Positions 1 to 11,198 of a stretch of DNA of 64,000 nucleotides are shown piece after piece. The stretch lies in NCBI RefSeq assembly GCF_007992115.1, contig NZ_BJZQ01000013.1, positions 28,033-92,032 of the forward strand. The letters are read 5' to 3'. The first letter of the stretch is position 1; every line of letters begins with the position of its first letter. Under the pieces are notes generated by a model. The model saw nothing but the letters and a program-made list of their open reading frames with translations. It made no database searches and had not been told where the DNA came from. Position numbers and translations under genes: made by a program. This stretch comes from Aeromicrobium flavum. Lineage in GTDB: Bacteria; Actinomycetota; Actinomycetes; Propionibacteriales; Nocardioidaceae.

Positions 1-1502
1 AGGCACTCGTCGCGGAATGCTTCGCGTCACGGCTGTTCGACGAGGACGGCACCCTGTGGGGGCCCGAGGCCGAGTCCGAGGCCTCGATCCGGCTCTCGTG
101 GGTCACGCTGCACGAGTCCTCCCGTGCCCTCGTGCCCGAGATCGTGGCGCTCCGCGACGACCTGCGGTCCCGCGGCGTGACGCGGGTCGTCCTGTGCGGC
201 ATGGGCGGGTCGTCGCTCGCGCCCGAGGTGATCTGCACGGCCGCCGGGGTGCCCCTGGACGTGCTCGACTCCTCGCAGCCGGACATGGTGCGGTCGGCGA
301 TCCGCGACCTCGCGTCCACGGTCGTGGTGGTGTCGAGCAAGTCCGGCGGCACGGTCGAGACCGACAGCCAGCGGCGCATCTTCGAGGAAGCCTTCCGCGA
401 CGCCGGCTTCGATCCGAGCGAGCACCTGGTGATCGTCACCGACCCCGGCTCCCCGCTCGACGAGGAGGCCACGGCCGCCGGGTACCGCGTCTTCCGGGCC
501 GATCCCCACGTCGGGGGTCGCTACTCGGCGCTCACCGCCTTCGGGCTCGTCCCCAGCGGGTTGGCGGGAGCCGACATCATCGGCCTGCTCGACCAGGCCG
601 GCGAGGTCGTGCCCGACCTGAGCGACGACACCACCTCGAACCCGGGGCTCCGGCTCGGCACCGCCCTCGGCGTGGCCGCCCGGCAGGGGGTCGACAAGGT
701 CGTGCTGCACGACCACGACCGCCACGGCCTCGGCGACTGGATCGAACAGCTCGTGGCCGAGTCGACCGGCAAGGAGGACACCGGCATCCTGCCGGTCGTC
801 GCGCTGACGCCCGACGACCCCTTCACCTCCGACGAGTTCGTCGTCCACCTCGGCACCAACGAGGCACCCGGTCACCCCTGGGCGGCCGGGGTCGACGCGT
901 CGCTCGGCGCCCAGTTCCTGCTGTGGGAGGTGGCCACGGCGGTCGCCGGCCGACTGTTGGAGATCGACCCGTTCGACCAGCCCGACGTCGAGAGCGCCAA
1001 GGCCGCGGCCCGCGAGCTGCTCGGGGGCGACGCCTCGCTGCCCGAGCCCGACCACACGAGCGAACTCGCCGACTTCTACGGGTCGTCCGCCGCGTCGATC
1101 GGCGAGGCGATCGCCGACCTGCTCGAGGAGGTCGGCGACGACGAGTACCTGGCGCTGCAGTTCTATCTCGACCGCTGGGCCCTGTCCGGCCTGGAGTCGC
1201 TCGCCCCCACCGTGGCCGCCCGCCTGCACCGCCCCGTGACCTTCGGCTGGGGCCCGCGGTTCCTGCACTCGACCGGGCAGTACCACAAGGGCGGCACCCC
1301 GGTCGGCGTGTTCCTGCAGGTCACGTGCGACCCGATCGAGGACCTGCCCGTCCCCGGCCGCGACTTCACCCTCGGCCAGTTCATCGTGTCCCAGGCCGCG
1401 GGCGACGCCCAGGTCCTGCGTGACAAGGGACGGCCCGTGCTGCGCCTGCACCTGCACGACCGCAAGGCGGGCCTCGCCGCGATCAAGGAGGCGCTGGCAT
1501 GA
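1..1502 (+). CDS. pgi: Glucose-6-phosphate isomerase (5-prime truncated by window)
   Basis: Interconverts glucose-6-phosphate and fructose-6-phosphate in the cytoplasm. The reading frame is open from base 3 without a convincing start, so about 499 C-terminal residues are visible and the start lies upstream of the window; the first GTG at 132 is internal. The sugar-phosphate binding stretch VSSKSGGTVET (around 333-365) and the C-terminal GQYHKGGTPVGVF segment (around 1278-1314) are typical of Pgi. Its stop overlaps the zwf start as ATGA, and it heads the pgi-zwf-opcA-pgl order, which in actinobacteria usually follows tkt and tal. It probably feeds carbon into or out of the oxidative pentose phosphate branch from the same transcript. 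Confidence 0.95.
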   Translation, partial: ALVAECFASRLFDEDGTLWGPEAESEASIRLSWVTLHESSRALVPEIVALRDDLRSRGVTRVVLCGMGGSSLAPEVICTAAGVPLDVLDSSQPDMVRSAIRDLASTVVVVSSKSGGTVETDSQRRIFEEAFRDAGFDPSEHLVIVTDPGSPLDEEATAAGYRVFRADPHVGGRYSALTAFGLVPSGLAGADIIGLLDQAGEVVPDLSDDTTSNPGLRLGTALGVAARQGVDKVVLHDHDRHGLGDWIEQLVAESTGKEDTGILPVVALTPDDPFTSDEFVVHLGTNEAPGHPWAAGVDASLGAQFLLWEVATAVAGRLLEIDPFDQPDVESAKAAARELLGGDASLPEPDHTSELADFYGSSAASIGEAIADLLEEVGDDEYLALQFYLDRWALSGLESLAPTVAARLHRPVTFGWGPRFLHSTGQYHKGGTPVGVFLQVTCDPIEDLPVPGRDFTLGQFIVSQAAGDAQVLRDKGRPVLRLHLHDRKAGLAAIKEALA

Positions 1503-3016
1503 GCCCCAACCCGCTGCGCGACCCCCGCGACCGCCGGCTCCCGCGCATCGCGGGCCCGTGCACGGTGGTCATGTTCGGCGTCACCGGCGACCTCGCCCGC
1601 AAGAAGCTCATCCCGGCCATCTACGACCTGGCCAACCGCGGCCTGCTGCCGCCGGGCTTCGGCCTCGTCGGCTTCGCCCGTCGCGACTGGGGCGACGGCA
1701 CCTTCGCCGCGCTGCTGAAGAAGGCCGCCAAGGCCGGCGCGCGCACCGAGTGGAGCGAGACGGTCTGGAAGCAGCTGGCCGCCGGGATCAAGTTCGTCCC
1801 GGGCCAGTTCGACGACGACGATGCCTGGGAGGAGCTGGCCAAGACCCTGACCAAGCTCGACGAGCGTCAGGGCACCGGCGGCAACCACGCGTTCTACCTC
1901 TCGATCCCGCCGGGACTCTTCCCCACGGTCGTGTCGAAGATCGACGAGCACGGGCTGGCCAAGCCCGGCAAGGGCTGGCGGCGGGTCGTCATCGAGAAGC
2001 CCTTCGGCCACGACCTCGAGTCCGCCAAGGAGCTCAACCACCTGATCGGCAACGTGTTCGAGGCGGAGTCGGTCTTCCGCATCGACCACTACCTGGGCAA
2101 GGAGACGGTCCAGAACATCCTGGCCCTGCGCTTCGCGAACCAGATGTTCGAGCCAGTGTGGAACGGCAACTACGTCGACCACGTCCAGATCACCATGGCC
2201 GAGGACATCGGCATCGGCTCGCGTGCCGGCTACTACGACGGCATCGGCGCCGCGCGCGACGTCATCCAGAACCACCTCCTGCAGCTGCTGGCGCTCGTCG
2301 CCATGGAGGAGCCGGTCGCCTTCGACGCCGCCAGCCTGCGCGTGGAGAAGCAGAAGGTGCTGCGCAGCGTCCGCCTGCCGGAGGACCTCGACCACCACAC
2401 GGCACGAGCCCAGTACGTCGAGGGCTGGGCGGGTGGTCAGCCGGTCGTGGGCTACCACGACGAGGACGGCACCGACCCGAAGTCCCTGACCGAGACCTTC
2501 GCGGCCCTGCGCCTCGACATCGAGACCCGCCGCTGGGCCGGGGTGCCCTTCTACCTGCGCACGGGCAAGCGGTTGGGCCGACGCGTCACGGAGGTCGCCG
2601 TCGTCTTCAAGAAGGCGCCGCACCTGCCCTTCGAGAACATCGACGTCACCGAGCTGGGCCACAACGCGCTCGTGATGCGTATCCAGCCCGACGAGGGCGT
2701 CACGATGCGCTTCGGGGCCAAGGTGCCCGGGACGACGATGGAGATCCGCGACGTCAACATGGACTTCGTCTACGGCGGCTCGTTCGTCGAGAGCAGCCCC
2801 GAGGCGTACGAGCGCCTGATCCTGGACGTCCTGCTGGGCGACCCGCCGCTGTTCCCGCAGCACCGTGAGGTGGAGCTGTCGTGGCAGATCCTCGACCCCG
2901 TGATCGAGCACTGGTCACGCAAGCGCTCGATCGACACGTACCCGGCCGGGACCTGGGGTCCGCAGTCCGCGATCGACATGCTGGCCCGTGACGGCCGCGT
3001 CTGGAGGCGACCCTGA
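1499..3016 (+). CDS. zwf: Glucose-6-phosphate 1-dehydrogenase
   Basis: Oxidises glucose-6-phosphate to 6-phosphogluconolactone with NADP, the entry step of the oxidative pentose phosphate pathway. The 505-residue protein is normal length. The nucleotide-binding motif GVTGDLA is at residues 27-33, EKPFG at 166-170, and the substrate and catalytic motif RIDHYLGKE at 194-202. The ATG start overlaps the pgi stop by four bases and the stop shares one base with opcA, so translation of the operon is likely coupled. The following opcA gene encodes the factor that activates this enzyme in actinobacteria and cyanobacteria. Confidence 0.97.
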   Translation: MSPNPLRDPRDRRLPRIAGPCTVVMFGVTGDLARKKLIPAIYDLANRGLLPPGFGLVGFARRDWGDGTFAALLKKAAKAGARTEWSETVWKQLAAGIKFVPGQFDDDDAWEELAKTLTKLDERQGTGGNHAFYLSIPPGLFPTVVSKIDEHGLAKPGKGWRRVVIEKPFGHDLESAKELNHLIGNVFEAESVFRIDHYLGKETVQNILALRFANQMFEPVWNGNYVDHVQITMAEDIGIGSRAGYYDGIGAARDVIQNHLLQLLALVAMEEPVAFDAASLRVEKQKVLRSVRLPEDLDHHTARAQYVEGWAGGQPVVGYHDEDGTDPKSLTETFAALRLDIETRRWAGVPFYLRTGKRLGRRVTEVAVVFKKAPHLPFENIDVTELGHNALVMRIQPDEGVTMRFGAKVPGTTMEIRDVNMDFVYGGSFVESSPEAYERLILDVLLGDPPLFPQHREVELSWQILDPVIEHWSRKRSIDTYPAGTWGPQSAIDMLARDGRVWRRP

Positions 3017-3924
3017 TGGACCTCACCCTCGAGGACACCAGCGCCTCCGCCGTGGCCAAGGCGCTGACGAAGGGCCGCTCGCTGGCCGGCAGCCCCGCGA
3101 TGGACATGGCCCTGACCCTGCTCATCATCACCGACGACAAGAACGTGGCCGAGGCGATGAAGGCCGCGACCGTCCTGCAGCACGAGCACCCCTCCCGCGT
3201 CCTGGGCGTCATCCTGGGCGACGGCCGGGGCAAGCCGCGCCTCAATGCCCGGGTGCGCGTGGGCGCGGGCTCTCCGGGCGAGTCCGTGCTGCTGCGGATG
3301 TCCGGCCCGCTGGTCAAGCACGCCGAGTCGGCCGTCCTGCCCCTCCTGCTGCCCGACTCCCCCGTCGTCGCGTGGTGGCCGGGCGTCGGACCGCTCGAGC
3401 CGTCCACCGATCCCATCGGCCGACTCGCTCGGCGTCGCCTCACCGACGCCGAGCGCACCCCGGCGCCGGTGGACTGGCTGCACAAGCTGGCTCCCGGCTA
3501 CCAGCCCGGCGACACCGACCTGGCCTGGACGCGACTCACGCTGTGGCGGGCCCTGCTGGCCGCGGCGCTGGACCAGACCTCGGGCAGTGCGACCGGCGGC
3601 CGCATCCTGGCCGACGACGTCAACCCCGTCGCCGTCCTGCTGAAGGCGTGGCTCGAGTGCCGTCTGGGCGTGCCGATCGAGTTCGTCGACGACGACTCCG
3701 GCTCCCAGATCCAGCGCGTCACCCTCTTCACCGACGTGGGTGACATCGACATCCGGCGCACGGACGAGATGACCTGCGAGTTCAGCGTCCCGGGATCCTC
3801 CTCGCGCGTGGTGCCGATCCGGCGTCGCGAAATCGCCGAGCTGCTCGCCGAGGACCTGCGCCGGCTCGATGCCGACGAGATCTACGGCGAGACGCTGCTT
3901 CACCTCGACAACGGAGGGTCATGA
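3016..3924 (+). CDS. opcA: Glucose-6-phosphate dehydrogenase assembly protein OpcA
   Basis: OpcA is an allosteric effector or assembly factor for Zwf and has no known catalytic activity. The 302-residue protein has the family layout: an N-terminal segment with a Rossmann-like half (LLIITDDKNVAEAM near residue 35) and the conserved VVAWWPG motif near residue 116. Its ATG shares one base with the zwf TGA. Immediate linkage to zwf is the strongest functional argument, since zwf-opcA pairs are conserved throughout actinobacteria. Confidence 0.95.
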   Translation: MDLTLEDTSASAVAKALTKGRSLAGSPAMDMALTLLIITDDKNVAEAMKAATVLQHEHPSRVLGVILGDGRGKPRLNARVRVGAGSPGESVLLRMSGPLVKHAESAVLPLLLPDSPVVAWWPGVGPLEPSTDPIGRLARRRLTDAERTPAPVDWLHKLAPGYQPGDTDLAWTRLTLWRALLAAALDQTSGSATGGRILADDVNPVAVLLKAWLECRLGVPIEFVDDDSGSQIQRVTLFTDVGDIDIRRTDEMTCEFSVPGSSSRVVPIRRREIAELLAEDLRRLDADEIYGETLLHLDNGGS

Positions 3925-3925
3925 C

Positions 3926-4627
3926 ATGACGATCGAGATCTTCGACAGCGGCGACGACCTCGCGCTGGCCGTGTCACGCCAGCTCGCGGCCCGCGTGCAC
4001 TCGGTCGCCACCGTGGGCCGCACCCCGAAGGTGGTCCTGACCGGCGGCTCGATCGCGACCAGGATCTACGGCCGGCTCTCGGCCGAGAACGCCGACTGGA
4101 GCCGTGCCGAGTACTGGTGGGGCGACGAGCGGTTCGTGCCCGAGGGCCACGAGGACCGCAACGACCGGCAGGCCCGTGAGGGCTTCCTCGACCGGCTCGG
4201 CGTCCCCGCCGAGCACATCCACGCCATGCCGGCCCACGGGTGCGACCTGTCGATGGCCGAGGCCGCCGACCAGTACGCGACGACGCTCCCCCAGGACCCG
4301 TTCGACGTCGTCCTGCTCGGTGTGGGACCCGACGCGCACATCGCCTCGCTCTTCCCCGGGCACCCCCAGGTGAACGAGACCGAGCGGCTGGCCGTGGAGG
4401 TCTTCGACTCCCCCAAGCCGCCGCCGCAGCGGATCACGCTCACCTATCCCGCGCTCAACCACACGAAGGTGACCTGGTTCGTCGTGGCGGGCGCCGACAA
4501 GGCCGACGCCGTCGCGAAGGCGCTCGGCGGCGCGCCGATCGAGGAGGCGCCCGCCGCCGGCGCCCGCGGACTCGAGGAGACCGTCTGGTTCCTCGACACG
4601 GCCGCGGCGTCGAAGCTCAGAAGATGA
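3926..4627 (+). CDS. pgl: 6-phosphogluconolactonase
   Basis: Hydrolyses 6-phosphogluconolactone to 6-phosphogluconate, completing the oxidative steps begun by Zwf. I place the start at ATG 3926, one base after the opcA stop, because GGAGGG lies just before it and translation from there gives MTIEIFDSGDD, the family-like N-terminus of a 233-residue protein. The motifs VVLTGGS (near residue 36) and WWGDERFVP (near residue 67) are characteristic of the DevB/Pgl branch of the NagB/RpiA fold. The last 11 bases overlap tail-to-tail with rbpA on the other strand. Confidence 0.96.
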   Translation: MTIEIFDSGDDLALAVSRQLAARVHSVATVGRTPKVVLTGGSIATRIYGRLSAENADWSRAEYWWGDERFVPEGHEDRNDRQAREGFLDRLGVPAEHIHAMPAHGCDLSMAEAADQYATTLPQDPFDVVLLGVGPDAHIASLFPGHPQVNETERLAVEVFDSPKPPPQRITLTYPALNHTKVTWFVVAGADKADAVAKALGGAPIEEAPAAGARGLEETVWFLDTAAASKLRR

Positions 4628-4970
4628 TCTCGCCGGTCTTGCGCTTGCTGCGCAGGGTGTCGAGGGCTTCCTTGAGGATGTCGGCGGCCTCGGTCTCGGA
4701 GCGGCGCTCCTTCACGTAGGCCAGGTGCGTCTTGTACGGCTCGGTCTTCGGCGCGTCCGGCCGGTTGTCCGAGTCCATGCTGGCGGGCATGCCGCACTTG
4801 GGGCAGTCCCACTCGACGGGGACCTCGGCCTCGATCGCGAACTGCAGCGTGATCGCGTGGTCGTTCGTGCAGAAGTACGAGATCGCCTGGCGGGGAGCCG
4901 CCTCGCCGCGCTCGGCCTCGCCCATGGGGCCCGAGCCGATGCGGCTGCCACGAATGGCGCCGGCGGCCAT
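4617..4970 (-). CDS. rbpA: RNA polymerase-binding protein RbpA
   Basis: RbpA binds RNA polymerase and group 1/2 sigma factors and stabilises the open promoter complex; it is found only in actinobacteria. The start is ATG 4970, giving 117 residues that begin MAAGAIRGSRIGSG, matching the family N-terminus. The core domain keeps a potential zinc site (FCTNDH then WDCPKCG), as in Streptomyces RbpA. The C-terminal KERRSETEAADILKEAL helix is the sigma-interacting region. Its ATG shares one base with the secG stop, and it is the last gene of the gap-pgk-tpiA-secG-rbpA run. Confidence 0.96.
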   Translation of the reverse strand: MAAGAIRGSRIGSGPMGEAERGEAAPRQAISYFCTNDHAITLQFAIEAEVPVEWDCPKCGMPASMDSDNRPDAPKTEPYKTHLAYVKERRSETEAADILKEALDTLRSKRKTGEIIF

Positions 4971-5206
4971 CAGTTGCTCACCTTCAGCAACAGGCCGAGC
5001 GCGAAGACGCACACGACCCAGACCGTGGCGACACCGACGGTGATGCGGTCGAGGTTGCGCTCGGCGACGGACGAGCCGCTGAGCGAGCTCGAGACACCGC
5101 CACCGAACATGTCGGACAGTCCGCCGCCTCGGCCCTTGTGCATCAGCACGAGGATGATCATGAGCAGGCTGCTCAGGGCGAGCAGCAGGGAGAACGCGAT
5201 GACCAC
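4970..5206 (-). CDS. secG: Preprotein translocase subunit SecG
   Basis: Small SecYEG channel subunit that stimulates protein export across the plasma membrane. I take the start as GTG 5206, preceded by AGGAGA five bases upstream, giving 78 residues. There are two membrane helices (about residues 3-20 and 53-72) separated by the diagnostic glycine-rich cytoplasmic loop MHKGRGGGLSDMFGGG. The reading frame is open further upstream, but that extension runs antiparallel through tpiA and has no SecG character. Position after tpiA is conserved in mycobacteria and many other Gram-positives. Confidence 0.94.
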   Translation of the reverse strand: MVIAFSLLLALSSLLMIILVLMHKGRGGGLSDMFGGGVSSSLSGSSVAERNLDRITVGVATVWVVCVFALGLLLKVSN

Positions 5207-5219
5207 GTCTCTCCTTTCG

Positions 5220-6013
5220 TCAGGACCTCGTGAGGTCGGGCATGTCGTAGAACCGGACGATCCCGGCGAACTCCTCCGCGACCAGGCTGGCCCCACCGAC
5301 GAGCGCGCCGTCGACGTCGGGCTTAGCCATGATAGCGGCCACGTTCGCAGCCTTGACCGATCCGCCGTACAGGATACGTGTCTGGTCCGCCACGTCCGCA
5401 CCCCAGGTCTCCGCGAGGCGACCACGGATGGCCGCGCACACCTCCTGGGCGTCCTCGGGGGTCGCCACCTCACCGGTGCCGATGGCCCACACGGGCTCGT
5501 ACGCGACGACCAGTCCCGCGACCTGCTCGGCCGAGAACCCGGCCAGCGAGCCGTCGATCTGGGCGAGCGTGTACGCCACGTGCTCGCCGGCCTGGCGGAC
5601 CTCGAGGCCCTCACCGACGCAGACGATGGGCGTCATGCCGGCGGCGAGCGCCTTGGCGGCCTTCTCGTTGACGACCTGGTCGGACTCGGCGTGGTACTCG
5701 CGCCGCTCGGAGTGCCCGACGACGACGTAGGAGCAGCCCAGCTTGGCCAGCATGGCCGCCGAGATCTCACCGGTGTACGCACCGCCGTCGTGCGCCGAGA
5801 CGTCCTGCGCGCCGTAGCCGATCGGCAGCTTGTCGCCGTCGATCAGCGTCTGGACGCTGCGTAGGTCGGTGAACGGCGGGATGACCACGACCTCGCTCTT
5901 CGCGTAGTCGTGCTTCTTGTCCGACAGGGTCCATGCCAGTTTCTGGACGAGGACCACCGCCTCCTGGTGGTTCAGGTTGGACTTCCAGTTGCCCGCCATC
6001 AGCGGTGTTCGGG

Positions 6014-6017
<4 letters not shown>
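5220..6017 (-). CDS. tpiA: Triosephosphate isomerase
   Basis: Interconverts dihydroxyacetone phosphate and glyceraldehyde-3-phosphate. The 265-residue barrel begins [12 protein letters not shown], with the substrate lysine in the GNWK motif. The catalytic histidine is in VVGHSERR (near residue 100) and the catalytic glutamate in [11 protein letters not shown] (near residue 172). The ATG overlaps the pgk stop by four bases (ATGA), consistent with translational coupling in the gap-pgk-tpiA operon. Confidence 0.97.
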
Positions 6018-7225
<1,208 letters not shown>

Positions 7226-7235
7226 GACCGGCCTC

Positions 7236-8331
<1,096 letters not shown>

Positions 8332-9315
8332 TCAGCCGTCGGCGAGCTGGTCGGGGTTGAGGCCGGCCTCGGTGTCGGCGATGCCCAGGTCGTGGGCCCG
8401 CTTGTCCGCCATGGCGAGCAGGCGGCGTATCCGCCCGGCGATCGCGTCCTTCGTCAGCGGCGGCTCGTGCAGTTGGCCGAGCTCCTCGAGGCTGGCCTCG
8501 CGGTGCTGGACGCGCAGGTCGCCGGCCATCCGCAGATGGTCGGGCACCTCGTCGCCGAGGATGTCGAGCGCGCGCTGGGCGCGGGCACCGGCCGCGACGG
8601 CCGCGCGGGCGGAGCGTCGCTGGTTGGCGTCGTCGAAGTTGGCCAGCCGGTTGGCCGTGGCGCGGACCTCGCGGCGCATCCGGCGCTCCTCCCAGGCCAG
8701 CAGCGTCTCGTGCGCACCGAGCCGGGTGAGCAGGGCGCCGATGGCCTCGCCGTCGCGGATGACGACGCGGTCGCCGCCGCGGACCTCGCGGGCCTTGGCC
8801 GAGACGCCGATGCGGCGCGCGGCGCCGACCATCGCCAGCGCCGCCTCGGGTCCGGGGCAGCCGATCTCGAGCGCGGACGAGCGGCCGGGCTCGGTGAGCG
8901 AGCCGCGCGCCAGGAAGGCGCCGCGCCACGCGGCGACGGCGTCGCACGACGGGCCGGAGACGACCTGCGGCGGGAGGCCGCGCACGGGACGCCCTCCCCC
9001 GTCGACGAGACCGGTCTGGCGGGCGAGCAGCTCCCCGCCGCGGGCGATGCGCACCACGTACAGGGTGGTCTTGCGGACGCCGGCGCCCTGCTGGACGATG
9101 ATCTCGCTCTCGTGGCCGTAGACGTCGGCGATCTCCTGACGGAGCCGGCGCGCGGCGGCGGCGGTGTCGAGCTCGGCCTCGATCACGATGCGACCCGAGA
9201 CGATGTGCAGGCCGCCGGAGAATCGCAGGATCGTCGACACCTCGGCTTTGCGGCAGCACGCCTTGGTCACCGGGATCCGGGCCACTTCCGCCTTCACCTG
9301 TGCCGTCATCGCCAT
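8332..9315 (-). CDS. whiA: Sporulation/division regulator WhiA
   Basis: WhiA is a DNA-binding protein conserved in Gram-positives; in Streptomyces it works with WhiB to switch on sporulation septation genes. The 327-residue protein starts at ATG 9315 (ATG 9309 is also possible) behind GGAGG. The N-terminal part up to about residue 215 is the degenerate LAGLIDADG homing-endonuclease fold, and the C-terminal part has the helix-turn-helix beginning near RASLEELG-type sequence ahead of [16 protein letters not shown]. It follows yvcK and rapZ in the classic rapZ-yvcK-whiA order. In a non-sporulating host its role is more likely in cell division. Confidence 0.95.
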   Translation of the reverse strand: MAMTAQVKAEVARIPVTKACCRKAEVSTILRFSGGLHIVSGRIVIEAELDTAAAARRLRQEIADVYGHESEIIVQQGAGVRKTTLYVVRIARGGELLARQTGLVDGGGRPVRGLPPQVVSGPSCDAVAAWRGAFLARGSLTEPGRSSALEIGCPGPEAALAMVGAARRIGVSAKAREVRGGDRVVIRDGEAIGALLTRLGAHETLLAWEERRMRREVRATANRLANFDDANQRRSARAAVAAGARAQRALDILGDEVPDHLRMAGDLRVQHREASLEELGQLHEPPLTKDAIAGRIRRLLAMADKRAHDLGIADTEAGLNPDQLADG

Positions 9316-9365
9316 CGATCCACACACCTCCAGTTCAGCGGTCCCGAGAAGCCCGCTGGGCCACT

Positions 9366-10331
9366 CTATGCCTGCGCTGGTGAGCCCGTGGCGAACGTGC
9401 GGACAAAGACGTCGGCCAGCGCAGCCGGATCGTGCTGGCCCGGATGCGTGGGAGAACGCACGTCGGCCGTCACGAGCTCGGCGCCGAGCGACCGCGCCGC
9501 GCGCTCCAGCGCCCGGACGTCGCCCGTGGCCTGCGTGTCGGCGACCACGACGTCGAGGTGCAGATCGGGCGCGTGCGCGGCCAGCACCTCGAGGTGCTGC
9601 TCGGGCGTGAGGTGCTCGGTCTCGCCCGGCTGGTTCACGAGGTTGAGGACCAGGGCACGCCGGGCCGGCGTGCGCAGCAGCGCCTGGCGCAGCTCCGGCA
9701 CGAGCAAGGTGGGCATGACGCTCGTGAACCAGGAGCCGGGACCGATCGTGACCCACGCGGCGTCCTCGAGCGCCTGGAGGGCCTGCGGGCACGCGGCGGG
9801 GTCGGTGGGGTCGAGGCGGACCTCCAGGATGCGTCCCGAGGTCGTCGCGACCTCGGTCTGCCCGCGGACGACCCGGACGCTCTCGGTCGGCCCGAAGTCG
9901 ACGTCCGCCTCGATGTCGAGCGGCACGTTGGCCATCGGCAGCACGCGACCGCGAGCCCGCAGCAGCTCGGCCACCATGTCGAGTCCGGTGACCTGGTCGC
10001 CCTCCATGTCCCACAGCGCGGCCAGCAGCAGGTTGCCGACCGGATGGCCGGCGAGCGGGCCGTCACCGCCGAAGCGGTGCTGCAGGATCGCGGCCCAGCC
10101 CCAGCCCCAGTCGTCGTCGCCGCACAGAGCGGCCAGGGCCATCCGCAGGTCGCCGGGCGGCAGGATCCCGAACTCGGTGCGCAGGCGCCCGGACGAACCG
10201 CCGTTGTCGGCGACGGTCACGATGCCCGTCAGCCGGTCGGTCACCCGCCGCAGCGCGGAGAGCGTGGCGGCGAGGCCGTGACCCCCGCCCAGCGCGACGA
10301 CGGCCGGCCCTCCCCCCAGAGCCGAGCTCAT
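9366..10331 (-). CDS. yvcK: Gluconeogenesis factor YvcK/CuvA family protein
   Basis: CofD-related protein that binds UDP-sugars and influences carbon metabolism and peptidoglycan synthesis in Bacillus and mycobacteria. The 321-residue protein opens with the nucleotide-binding [10 protein letters not shown] segment and carries [14 protein letters not shown] and [10 protein letters not shown], hallmarks of the family. The ATG overlaps the rapZ stop as ATGA. No CofD-type coenzyme F420 neighbours are present, so a role in F420 synthesis is unlikely. Confidence 0.93.
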   Translation of the reverse strand: MSSALGGGPAVVALGGGHGLAATLSALRRVTDRLTGIVTVADNGGSSGRLRTEFGILPPGDLRMALAALCGDDDWGWGWAAILQHRFGGDGPLAGHPVGNLLLAALWDMEGDQVTGLDMVAELLRARGRVLPMANVPLDIEADVDFGPTESVRVVRGQTEVATTSGRILEVRLDPTDPAACPQALQALEDAAWVTIGPGSWFTSVMPTLLVPELRQALLRTPARRALVLNLVNQPGETEHLTPEQHLEVLAAHAPDLHLDVVVADTQATGDVRALERAARSLGAELVTADVRSPTHPGQHDPAALADVFVRTFATGSPAQA

Positions 10332-11191
10332 TCGCGACCCAGGTCGCGGTGGACGACGAGGGTGCGGACGCCCCGGTCGCGCAACCGCTGGTCCAGGGCC
10401 TCGGACATCGCGACGCTGCGGTGGCGGCCTCCCGTGCAGCCGATCCCGACGGTGAGGAAGAGCTTGTCCTCCTGCAGGAACCCGTTGGTGATGAGCGACA
10501 GCAGCTCGACGTACCGGTCGAGGAACTCCTCGGCACGGTCCTGGCTGTGGACGTACTCGCGGACCGCCGGGTCCTGACCGCTCAGCGAGCGCAGGTCGTC
10601 GACCCAGAACGGGTTGGGCAGGAAGCGCATGTCCGCGACCATGTCGGCGTCGATCGGGATCCCGTACTTGAAGCCGAAGGACACGATCGTGACGTGCAGG
10701 CCCCGCTCGTCCTCCACCTCGAACGCCTGGCGCACCCGGTGGGCCAGCTGGTGGACGTTGAGCCGGCTGGTGTCGATGACGATGTCGGCACGACCCCGGA
10801 TGGTCCGCAGCAGGGCGCGCTCGTGGATGAACCCGTCCATCAGGCGGCCCTGACGGCTCAGCGGGTGGGGCCGGCGCGCGGCCTCCTGCCGGCGCACGAG
10901 GATCTCGTCGGCGGCCTCCAGGTACAGCGTGCGGACGTGGATGCCCGCGTCGAGCACCGCCTCGATCGCGTCGACGAGGCCGAAGAAGAAGGTGCGCGAC
11001 CGGGAGTCGACGACCACGGCCAGCCGGTCGATGTCCTCGGCGGCGTCGACCGACGCCACGAGCTCGCCGAGCATGCCCGGCGGGAGGTTGTCGACCACGT
11101 AGTAGCCGAGTTTCTCGAGCGCCTTGGCGGCGGTGCTGCGCCCCGCCCCGGTCATCCCGGTGACGAGGACGAACTCGGTCAGCTTGGTCAT
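10328..11191 (-). CDS. rapZ: RNase adapter/nucleotide-binding protein RapZ (YvcJ)
   Basis: P-loop protein; the E. coli relative RapZ guides small-RNA decay for cell-envelope sugar synthesis and the Bacillus relative YvcJ hydrolyses nucleotides. Walker A reads GMTGAGRST at residues 12-20, followed by LGYYVVDNLPP. The C-terminal domain has VGIGCTGGRHRSVAM, the signature of the family. It lies seven bases after uvrC and overlaps yvcK by four, so all four genes may share a transcript. Which small RNA or metabolite it senses in this organism cannot be told from the sequence. Confidence 0.94.
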   Translation of the reverse strand: MTKLTEFVLVTGMTGAGRSTAAKALEKLGYYVVDNLPPGMLGELVASVDAAEDIDRLAVVVDSRSRTFFFGLVDAIEAVLDAGIHVRTLYLEAADEILVRRQEAARRPHPLSRQGRLMDGFIHERALLRTIRGRADIVIDTSRLNVHQLAHRVRQAFEVEDERGLHVTIVSFGFKYGIPIDADMVADMRFLPNPFWVDDLRSLSGQDPAVREYVHSQDRAEEFLDRYVELLSLITNGFLQEDKLFLTVGIGCTGGRHRSVAMSEALDQRLRDRGVRTLVVHRDLGRE

Positions 11192-11198
11192 GTCGGCC

